NCBI GenBank assembly: GCA_913041325.1
Contig: CAJWHU010000031.1
Location: 1-13,356 of the forward strand
Reading direction: 5' to 3'
Origin: an uncultured Fidelibacterota bacterium
GTDB taxonomy: Bacteria; Marinisomatota; Marinisomatia; Marinisomatales; UBA1611
DNA: 13,356 nt
The notes under the pieces are model-generated. The model saw only the letters and a program-made list of their open reading frames with translations. It ran no database searches and was not told the origin of the DNA. Below, in pieces: positions 7,134 to 13,356 of this stretch. Every line of letters begins with the position of its first letter. Within the stretch, counting starts at the first letter, position 1. A program made the translations under genes and the position numbers.

Positions 7134-10100
7134 ACTTTTTATTGATATCTCTTACTCTTTGGGTCAATATTTTCATTATCTCCCTCATAATTTCTGGCTT
7201 GCTAGCCATAAGCTCATAGAAGCTTTCTTGATCAATTTTTAAGAGCACTGAATCCTCCATCGCTATTGCTCCTGCTGAGCGAGGTTGTTGATCAAGCAAA
7301 GACATCTCGCCTATGCATTGGCCTTTTTCAAGCATTGCAATTGATTGACCTTCATTAGTTATACTTATTTTACCTGAGAGTATAATAAACATTGAATCAC
7401 CAAAATCGCCTTCCTGAAAAATCTTATAATTTTTGTAGCACTGTATTTCCGATGTTAACTGCGCTATTTTTGATAGGACATTACCAGGTATATTTTTAAA
7501 TAGATTAACAGACTTTAATTGTATTGTTTTTTCTAATACTGAATACATTTTTGAATTCCCCTTCTGGATATTTTTCAAATTAAAAAAGTATTTACTGATA
7601 TGTTTTTTTTCTGATATGCTAAAAAAATCAAAATCTATATGGTTTTCGATACTAGCTTCATTTTTTAAATCTTTAAGAAGTGAAAAATTATTTTTTTGAA
7701 TGATGTATTGCAAAGAAATGTTTGTTTTCCACTTATGAGGACTTTTTAACCAAGACAACAGCATGGTCTCACTTGATAAAATATCACTTCCATAAATGTC
7801 TTTTGCATTTTTAACTGGATTCGCCTCAGGATCTATTAGTGGGATGACTAATTTTTTGTTTTCTTTTGAGAAAGTAGAATCAATTAGTTCAATCACCAGC
7901 GGAACCATATTTGGATCTCTGGACTCAACGTATCTTATATAAGTTTCTAGTGGAACATCTGAATTTTCTAGAGTTCCAAGTTTAATGATAATCCTGGAAA
8001 GAAATTTCAGGTCATTTTTTATGTGATCATTTATCAAAATCCCGTCGTAATCATTGGCAATTTCATTTGAAAAATAGTGCAAATGGTATGATCGTTTTGA
8101 GAGCTCTTGAATTAAACTTTCAATTTTTCTTATCTCCTCATCTGTAATTTGGCGAGATTTATATATTTTGATAAGTGCATCGCTACATTCACCCAAAATA
8201 GCTAAATCTGGGTCATTCATCTTTGAAATAATTGTTTTTATAGCAATTTCTTTGTTGAAATGATGAAGGATTTTTAGTATTCCAATTACAACAGTTTTAC
8301 TTGTATCCTCTGAAGCTAATTTATCAATTAGCTTTTTTTGTGAGATTAATTGCGGATAAGATAATAAAGTCCTTTCTGCATTCCTCTTTAGCATTGGGTC
8401 ACCCAAAAAATTGATCACTTGATCTAGATGATCTATTTTAGGATCTGAAGCTATAATTTTTAATGATTCATTTTGAATTTCATAGGTGCCAGATTTAAGG
8501 AAAGAGTTGATTTCACTGGTACTAAAAATATTTGCAGAATTTTTAGCATATTTTATCAACTTTGCTATCTGGTTTTCATCTCCAGATGAAAGAATTTGGT
8601 CTATAATTTTTTTTGCCTTGTTTTTATCAGAATTAATTTTAGCGTAGCCTATAGCAGCAGAAGCTAATATTGAAGAATCACTGGATTCTAGATGGGCTTC
8701 TATTATGCTCTTGACTCCTGGAATGTTCCTTCTGACGCAGCATGTAATCAATTCTGGCGTAATTACGCTTGCGTTTTTGAGCTCGCGAACAAGTAACTCA
8801 TTTGAAATTATATCCTCGTTGCCTTGACTAAGTTTAATGATCTCGCGTTTTACAGGGTATGTACCTTTTTCAAAAAGGGAAACTATTTTTTCGTGCCATG
8901 GTGATAATGGCATCTTTGATATGAGATCTAATGCAAAAATTTGTTTAAACTCATTTCCACTGTCCAGTGCTTCCTCAAGTGTATTTAATGTGTTTACCTC
9001 CTGAAAGTCAAATTTCACTTCATCCAGGTTAAGCTGTCTGTTTTCAATAGATTTTATTATTTCTGTTACATATCCTGTATTAATGTTAAATAAATTCCAT
9101 ATCCAATAGATTGCTATCAATAGGACTGGTATGCTTAGTATGTATATTCTCGATTCCGGTACAAACCCCAGTGCTATTAGAATAAATATCAAAAAACCAG
9201 CCAGACCCTCTGCAACTGATTTTGCTGTGCCGTCAATGCTAGGCTTTAAAAAGTTCCTTTTTTCATTGGGTAGCGGGAGCCAAAGAATTTCTTTCACTGC
9301 ATTGTATATTGAAAACTTAAACACTTGATCTGAGAATTTTGAAAATAATATCGCTGATAAAGAACCTAATGCTGCAAATCCAACTGAACCTATAGAAATT
9401 GCTGCGGGAAGTATAATTAATCCTGTAAGTATGCCATACCTCGTTAAAACAAATGGAGAAAAAACCGCCTGCATAAACAATGTAGCTGCTCCAGTGTACA
9501 TATAATAGGATCCAAAAAAGTTGACAAGTTCATTTTGATCTGGAAAAGTATTCACAGCATATATTTTAAATTGGTAGTCAATTATCTTTGTCACAAACGC
9601 TGAGCATATTACCATGATCGCTATTGATTTTAGGTAATTATCAAAGACTGGTTTTTGTTTTGATTTACTATTTATTTGATCAGATTTTAATGTTAAATCT
9701 TTTTTTACAAATTGATGTAAAAATTGAGAGATCAAAATACTGAGACCAAGGAAAATCAATGTCAAAAATAATAAGCTATCAGAACCAAATTTTTGCGTAA
9801 AGGGTTTAATACAATATCCTGAAGCAATAACTGCCAATGACCCTCCAGATATTATTAATGGAAATATTCTTTTTGCCTGTCGAGGGTTTAAAATACGGCC
9901 AGCGAGTATCCAAAATTGTATCACTGAAAAAATGATAATTATCTCCATCCATATATAGAAAAAGGGAATTAACCAGTCCAAAACCTCGTAATTGAATAAT
10001 ACGAGACTTAGCGCGAATACTAAACCCATAAGATTTGCGACTTTGAGTTCGTCCAAGCCGTCAGACATGCGTCTGTGTAATCGTATTATGAATGGCACCA

Positions 10101-10272
10101 ATATGGCTATAAGAACATACATTAATGGAAGATATGTTCTGTCAAAGTTTAAAAGAAATACCGAGTCTCGAACTGTTGACCCTGTAATTATAACAGCAGT
10201 GATGCTGAAGAACATCGAAAAAAGTATGAGAAAGACTTTCAGTTCTTTATATTTTAATCTAGAGACCCACAT
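7105..10272 (-). CDS. Nucleotide-translocase-like membrane protein fused to HEAT-like repeats and a cyclic-nucleotide-binding domain
   Basis: This 1055-aa protein has three parts. Residues about 10-395 form a 12-helix membrane domain resembling the ATP/ADP translocase (NTT/Npt) type of MFS carrier, specifically the HEAT-fused bacterial branch: RDSVFLLNF (35-43), IQFWILAG (118-125), NPRQAKRIF (129-137), DYQFK (232-236), FFGSYYMYTG (252-261), and LWLPLPNEKR...SIDGTAKS (330-352). Residues about 425-900 are soluble, helical and rich in LxxAL-type repeats, consistent with HEAT/Armadillo-like repeats. Residues about 920-1043 form a cNMP-binding domain with a phosphate-binding cassette, GEMSLLDQQPRSA (988-1000), including Glu989 and Arg998, the residues that normally contact the ribose and cyclic phosphate. 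The likely role is a transporter or membrane sensor gated by a cyclic nucleotide; the transported substrate is unknown. The ATG at 10272 has no clear Shine-Dalgarno site. The gene is divergent from pepA and converges on acs. Confidence 0.85.
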   Translation of the reverse strand: MWVSRLKYKELKVFLILFSMFFSITAVIITGSTVRDSVFLLNFDRTYLPLMYVLIAILVPFIIRLHRRMSDGLDELKVANLMGLVFALSLVLFNYEVLDWLIPFFYIWMEIIIIFSVIQFWILAGRILNPRQAKRIFPLIISGGSLAVIASGYCIKPFTQKFGSDSLLFLTLIFLGLSILISQFLHQFVKKDLTLKSDQINSKSKQKPVFDNYLKSIAIMVICSAFVTKIIDYQFKIYAVNTFPDQNELVNFFGSYYMYTGAATLFMQAVFSPFVLTRYGILTGLIILPAAISIGSVGFAALGSLSAILFSKFSDQVFKFSIYNAVKEILWLPLPNEKRNFLKPSIDGTAKSVAEGLAGFLIFILIALGFVPESRIYILSIPVLLIAIYWIWNLFNINTGYVTEIIKSIENRQLNLDEVKFDFQEVNTLNTLEEALDSGNEFKQIFALDLISKMPLSPWHEKIVSLFEKGTYPVKREIIKLSQGNEDIISNELLVRELKNASVITPELITCCVRRNIPGVKSIIEAHLESSDSSILASAAIGYAKINSDKNKAKKIIDQILSSGDENQIAKLIKYAKNSANIFSTSEINSFLKSGTYEIQNESLKIIASDPKIDHLDQVINFLGDPMLKRNAERTLLSYPQLISQKKLIDKLASEDTSKTVVIGILKILHHFNKEIAIKTIISKMNDPDLAILGECSDALIKIYKSRQITDEEIRKIESLIQELSKRSYHLHYFSNEIANDYDGILINDHIKNDLKFLSRIIIKLGTLENSDVPLETYIRYVESRDPNMVPLVIELIDSTFSKENKKLVIPLIDPEANPVKNAKDIYGSDILSSETMLLSWLKSPHKWKTNISLQYIIQKNNFSLLKDLKNEASIENHIDFDFFSISEKKHISKYFFNLKNIQKGNSKMYSVLEKTIQLKSVNLFKNIPGNVLSKIAQLTSEIQCYKNYKIFQEGDFGDSMFIILSGKISITNEGQSIAMLEKGQCIGEMSLLDQQPRSAGAIAMEDSVLLKIDQESFYELMASKPEIMREIMKILTQRVRDINKKFTESRQSSG

Positions 10273-10315
10273 TATTGAATAAAGTTAGAATGAAGAAATA
10301 TGCAATGAAACAGAC

Positions 10316-10321
10316 ATTATA
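10316..10321 (-). promoter_or_regulatory. Candidate -10 element for the translocase-like gene
   Basis: Reverse-strand TATAAT (10321-10316) is a perfect -10 hexamer 44 bp upstream of the ATG at 10272; no convincing -35 box sits at the right spacing. Transcription would start near 10309. AT-rich sequence makes chance matches common. Confidence 0.33.
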
Positions 10322-10333
10322 GTTGTGTTAGAA

Positions 10334-10363
10334 TTGTAACATTTAATTAATTTCAAACATAAT
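10334..10363 (+). promoter_or_regulatory. Candidate sigma70-type promoter for pepA
   Basis: TTGTAA (10334-10339) and CATAAT (10358-10363) are 18 bp apart, matching the consensus at 4/6 and 5/6 bases. The predicted start near 10370 leaves a short leader of about 16 nt that contains the Shine-Dalgarno site. It lies back to back with the candidate promoter of the divergent translocase-like gene. Confidence 0.4.
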
Positions 10364-10374
10364 TTAGTAGAAAA

Positions 10375-10380
10375 AAGGAA
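10375..10380 (+). promoter_or_regulatory. Shine-Dalgarno site of pepA
   Basis: AAGGAA sits 5 nt before the ATG at 10386. It is the clearest ribosome-binding site in the window; most other starts here have none that I can recognise. Confidence 0.6.
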
Positions 10381-10385
10381 CTTAT

Positions 10386-11846
10386 ATGTCTTATTTAAAA
10401 AGCGTTGAATTTTTTGACGGCAGCTGGGAAAGTGATAAATCTGATTTAATTGTAGTAGGAATTTATCGAGACAAATCGTTTACTGAAATGGCAACAAAGA
10501 TTAGCAATAGTCATGAAAATGTTTTTAAAGATGCAGTTTCAAGCGGTGACATAACGGGCAAGGTAGGAGACCGAAATATTTTCTATGCTGGCGGCAAGAG
10601 AATATTATTGGTTGGTCTTGGCCAAAAGAAAAAGTTTGATTCAGAAAAGATGCGTCTTGTCGCAGGTGAGGTTTCAAAATTAGCGAAGGAAAAAGAAATA
10701 TTAAGTTTGACAGTTGAAGCTTTTTCAAACGATGCAGAACTAAATATGGCGCTTGGAGAGGGACTTGTGCTTGGTAGTTATCACTTTACCGGCTACGCTG
10801 ATAAAAAGAAAAAGGAATTCCAAATATCAACTGTTGCTGTAGCGGGTTCTTATCAAAAAGATGCAATTTTAGTCGGCGCTTCAAATGCGATCGCCGTTTG
10901 TTATGCTCGTGATTTAGGGAACCATCCAGCTAATATCGCAACACCAAGTAAGCTAGAGGCGTCAGCAAGAGAGATAGCATCTTCAAGTGGAATGAATATT
11001 AAGGTTATGGAGCGGGAAGAGTTTACCGAAATTGGCATGGGTGGACTAGCAGGTGTTGCACAAGGCACAGACGAGCCACCAAAATTTATTGTAATCGAAT
11101 ATATGAATGGTGGCGATAAAAAGCCAAAAATTCTTGTCGGAAAAGGTCTTACATTTGATTCGGGGGGTATATCCATTAAACCAGCAGCAAAAATGGATGA
11201 AATGAAATATGACATGTGTGGCGCGGCACTTGTTTTAGGTGTTTTTAAAGGATTGTCATTGCTTAACCCTAAAATAAATGTCGTTGGTATAATTCCGTCA
11301 ACGGAAAATCTAAGTGGTTCAAAAGCTTACAAGCCCGGTGATGTTTTAACTGCTTACAATGGGAAAACTATTGAGGTTTTAAACACCGATGCAGAGGGAA
11401 GGTTAATTCTTGCGGATGGATTGTCCTATGCATCAAAGCACTATGATCCCGAATACATACTCGACTTTGCTACATTAACTGGAGCCGTCTTGGTGGCATT
11501 AGGTCATATAGCTACAGGTGTAATGGGTACCAATAGAGAACTTTTGAATCGCGTTTTTGAGGCCTCGGAAAAAACCGTTGAGAAGGTTTGGGAACTTCCT
11601 CTGTGGCCTGAGTATTGTAAACAAATAAAAAGCGATATCGCTGATGTAAAGAACATGGGCGCTCCAATGCAAGCAGGTACCATTGCAGCAGGAGCATTTT
11701 TAAAAGAATTCGTTGATGAGAAAATACCTTGGGTTCATTTTGATATTGCGGGAACTGCTTGGGGCGCAAAACCAAATAGTATTACCCCTAAAAGCAGTGC
11801 GACTGGATGGGGTGTGAGGTTAGTTTTAGAAATGTTAACCAACTAA
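10386..11846 (+). CDS. pepA: Leucyl aminopeptidase (M17, cytosol aminopeptidase)
   Basis: A 486-aa dinuclear metal aminopeptidase that removes N-terminal residues from peptides in the cytoplasm, normally as a hexamer. The C-terminal catalytic domain carries the full M17 residue set: Lys253 and Asp258 in VGKGLTFDSGG (251-261), catalytic Lys265 in ISIKPAAKMDEMKYDM, Asp276, and Asp335, Glu337 and Arg339 in the signature NTDAEGRLILADGL (333-346). The N-terminal half is the less conserved substrate-access domain, joined by the usual segment ARDLGNHPANIATP (174-187). Length is normal and the start is supported by an AAGGAA site 5 nt upstream. A GTG-started gene for an exported EEP-fold protein begins 8 nt after its stop and may share its transcript. 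In some bacteria PepA also binds DNA; nothing here bears on that. Confidence 0.95.
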   Translation: MSYLKSVEFFDGSWESDKSDLIVVGIYRDKSFTEMATKISNSHENVFKDAVSSGDITGKVGDRNIFYAGGKRILLVGLGQKKKFDSEKMRLVAGEVSKLAKEKEILSLTVEAFSNDAELNMALGEGLVLGSYHFTGYADKKKKEFQISTVAVAGSYQKDAILVGASNAIAVCYARDLGNHPANIATPSKLEASAREIASSSGMNIKVMEREEFTEIGMGGLAGVAQGTDEPPKFIVIEYMNGGDKKPKILVGKGLTFDSGGISIKPAAKMDEMKYDMCGAALVLGVFKGLSLLNPKINVVGIIPSTENLSGSKAYKPGDVLTAYNGKTIEVLNTDAEGRLILADGLSYASKHYDPEYILDFATLTGAVLVALGHIATGVMGTNRELLNRVFEASEKTVEKVWELPLWPEYCKQIKSDIADVKNMGAPMQAGTIAAGAFLKEFVDEKIPWVHFDIAGTAWGAKPNSITPKSSATGWGVRLVLEMLTN

Positions 11847-11854
11847 TTAACAAT

Positions 11855-13356
11855 GTGAAAGGGAAAACTCTTTTTCGCTGTATAGTATTCAGTTATTCTA
11901 TTTCATATTGTGGAACACCCATTGTCATAGATGGGTTGTTCAGCGATTGGAATGATGTTTCATCACACATAGATCCTGAAGGCGATTGTTTTAATAGTGA
12001 TTTTAAAGATATTAAAATCACAAATGATAGTGAATTTCTATTTGTTTACATCGACTTTTACCATGGTGAATTTTTAATGCAAGATTGGAATGATTTTCAC
12101 CTTTATATTGACGTAGACAATGACCATCTCACTGGACACCAAGCAAACGGTGTAGGCGCTGAATTAGTTTGGAACTTTGGTAATCGCTCAGGGTACTTTA
12201 TGATTAACGACCAGCAAATACCGATTATGCAAAATGATATAAAACTTCGTGTTGCGCCCACAATTACATCAAGAGAATTTGAAATTGCCATAGGGCTAGA
12301 TTCGCCAGGTTTAACTTTAGATGGCGATCAGCAGTTTTCAAACGGTAAAATAGTATTGTCGGAGGTAAATGGTGGCGGTGATTATATCCCAGATGATGAA
12401 GGAGGACTTAACTTTATAGTCTCAGATGATGACCAGACTCTTTTTGAGCCCATTTCTATTGAAAGATATGATGAAAACAACATTAGAGTTCTATCGTACA
12501 ACACTCTCAACAATGGAATAATCGATATAGACAGACAAGAATCTTTTAAAAGAATCATAAAAGCACTTGACCCAGATGTCATTGCGCTACAAGAGCATAG
12601 TGAATGGGATCAAGTTGGTGGTATAATTGAGTCGTGGTTTCCCAATCAACAATGGCATAAAAGCTGGACATATCGTGATCTGGTAATACTTTCTCGTTTT
12701 CAAATTATACAAGATGCGAGTATGATTAGCTCAGAGCGAACGATGGTAGCGGAGTTAGATACGGAAGAGCATCTTGGTAGTAACTTATTAATCTTTAATT
12801 CTCACTTATCTTGCTGCAGCAATAATGACCTGCGCCAAGATCAGGTAGATGAGTTTTCTGGATCTTGGAGAGATTGGATGCTTAATGGTGATGGGCCGTT
12901 TCAGATTGAAGTCGGTGCACCTTTCATTCATGTTGGAGATTTTAATTTTGTTGGTTATCGAGAACAAGTCGAAACATTGAGAGATGGTAATATCGTTGAT
13001 GAGAGTCAATTTGGTAATGATTTTTCTCCAGATTGGGATTTTACCAATATTGCGGAGACATTTCCACAGCATACTCACAAGCGTATGGGTTATACTTGGC
13101 GCAATGATGAGTCGTCTTTCAACCCTGGTAAACTAGATTATATTTTCTATTCAGATGCAACAATTACTACTGGGAATCAGTTTATACTAAACTCATTAGC
13201 ATTAGATGAACTAACACTTGAACATTACGGAATTGAGCAGAATGATACTAAAAATGCATCAGATCACCTACCACTTATCATTGATATAGCGTCAACAAAT
13301 AACTTGGGTACTAAAGGTTTTGAAACAATCCCACAATCATTTGCTAAATACTCAAA
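11855..13356 (+). CDS. Exported protein with CBM9/DOMON-like domain and endonuclease/exonuclease/phosphatase domain (runs off right edge)
   Basis: An uninterrupted frame of 500 codons runs from the GTG at 11855 to the window end. The N-terminus (MKGKTLFRCIVFSYSIS) looks like a short signal sequence. Residues about 22-170 form a beta-rich domain resembling CBM9/DOMON-type modules: IVIDGLFSDWNDV (23-35), TNDSEFLFVYID (56-67), LYIDVDNDHLTG (83-94) and GVGAELVWNFG (99-109). Residues about 205-478 are an endonuclease/exonuclease/phosphatase fold with Asn216 in LSYNTLN, Glu247 in ALQEHSE, His317 in NSHLSCC, Asp362 and Asn364 in HVGDFNF, LDYIFYS (427-433), and Asp470-His471 in ASDHLPL. The metal-binding and catalytic set is therefore present. 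Possible activities include nuclease or phosphodiesterase/phosphatase; the substrate is unknown. The last visible residues, FETIPQSFAKYS, look like the linker just before a T9SS-type sorting domain. The GTG start has no obvious Shine-Dalgarno site; translation may be coupled to pepA, 8 nt upstream. Confidence 0.85.
   Translation, partial: MKGKTLFRCIVFSYSISYCGTPIVIDGLFSDWNDVSSHIDPEGDCFNSDFKDIKITNDSEFLFVYIDFYHGEFLMQDWNDFHLYIDVDNDHLTGHQANGVGAELVWNFGNRSGYFMINDQQIPIMQNDIKLRVAPTITSREFEIAIGLDSPGLTLDGDQQFSNGKIVLSEVNGGGDYIPDDEGGLNFIVSDDDQTLFEPISIERYDENNIRVLSYNTLNNGIIDIDRQESFKRIIKALDPDVIALQEHSEWDQVGGIIESWFPNQQWHKSWTYRDLVILSRFQIIQDASMISSERTMVAELDTEEHLGSNLLIFNSHLSCCSNNDLRQDQVDEFSGSWRDWMLNGDGPFQIEVGAPFIHVGDFNFVGYREQVETLRDGNIVDESQFGNDFSPDWDFTNIAETFPQHTHKRMGYTWRNDESSFNPGKLDYIFYSDATITTGNQFILNSLALDELTLEHYGIEQNDTKNASDHLPLIIDIASTNNLGTKGFETIPQSFAKYS

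Noticed and set aside
11855..11917. Lipoprotein signal at the N-terminus of the EEP-domain protein (Cys19)
   Set aside because: The residue before the Cys is Tyr, which does not fit a lipobox; an ordinary signal peptide is more likely.
12103..13078. Minus-strand open frames of 62, 66 and 90 codons
   Set aside because: They are antisense shadows of the plus-strand EEP-domain gene, which is continuous from 11855 to the edge with recognisable catalytic motifs.
1..13356. tRNA, rRNA, CRISPR array, insertion sequence or attachment site
   Set aside because: No cloverleaf-like segment, spaced direct repeats, transposase motifs or flanking inverted repeats were seen on either strand by eye.

Overview
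The window is AT-rich (roughly 35% G+C by eye), densely packed bacterial DNA. It holds eight protein-coding genes and no tRNA, rRNA, CRISPR array or insertion sequence that I can see. Several features suggest a marine member of the Fibrobacteres-Chlorobi-Bacteroidetes (FCB) superphylum, possibly Candidatus Marinimicrobia (SAR406). These are low G+C, weak Shine-Dalgarno sites, a NamZ/DUF1343-type protein, a HEAT-fused nucleotide-translocase-like protein, and a secreted nuclease-fold protein whose cut-off C-terminus looks like the run-in to a type IX secretion (T9SS) sorting domain. The taxonomic placement is inference.

Left edge (1-495): the 5' part of a divalent-anion:sodium symporter (DASS/SLC13) gene on the minus strand, then a short divergent intergenic region. 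Region 496-4626: a tightly packed plus-strand trio. It encodes an exported, divergent NamZ/DUF1343 family protein (exo-N-acetylmuramidase family), an outer-membrane beta-barrel protein whose start overlaps the previous stop by ATGA, and a UMF1-type MFS transporter 10 nt further on. Together they would span outer membrane, periplasm and inner membrane. This looks like an envelope scavenging or recycling module, perhaps for cell-wall sugars, and is the best candidate here for an undescribed system. A 170-bp gap follows, containing a perfect 11-bp inverted repeat that closes a longer hairpin.

Region 4797-7133: a hotdog-fold acyl-CoA thioesterase and, 9 nt later, acetyl-CoA synthetase (acs); together they can release and reactivate acyl groups. 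Region 7105-10272 (minus strand): a 1055-aa fusion of an ATP/ADP-translocase-like membrane domain, a long helical HEAT-like region and a C-terminal cyclic-nucleotide-binding domain. It converges on acs with a 29-bp overlap of coding sequence.

Region 10273-13356: a short divergent promoter region, then leucyl aminopeptidase (pepA), and 8 nt after it a GTG-started gene that runs off the right edge. That gene encodes an exported protein with an N-terminal CBM9/DOMON-like beta domain and an endonuclease/exonuclease/phosphatase domain with its catalytic residues present. No gene-free stretch exceeds 300 bases.
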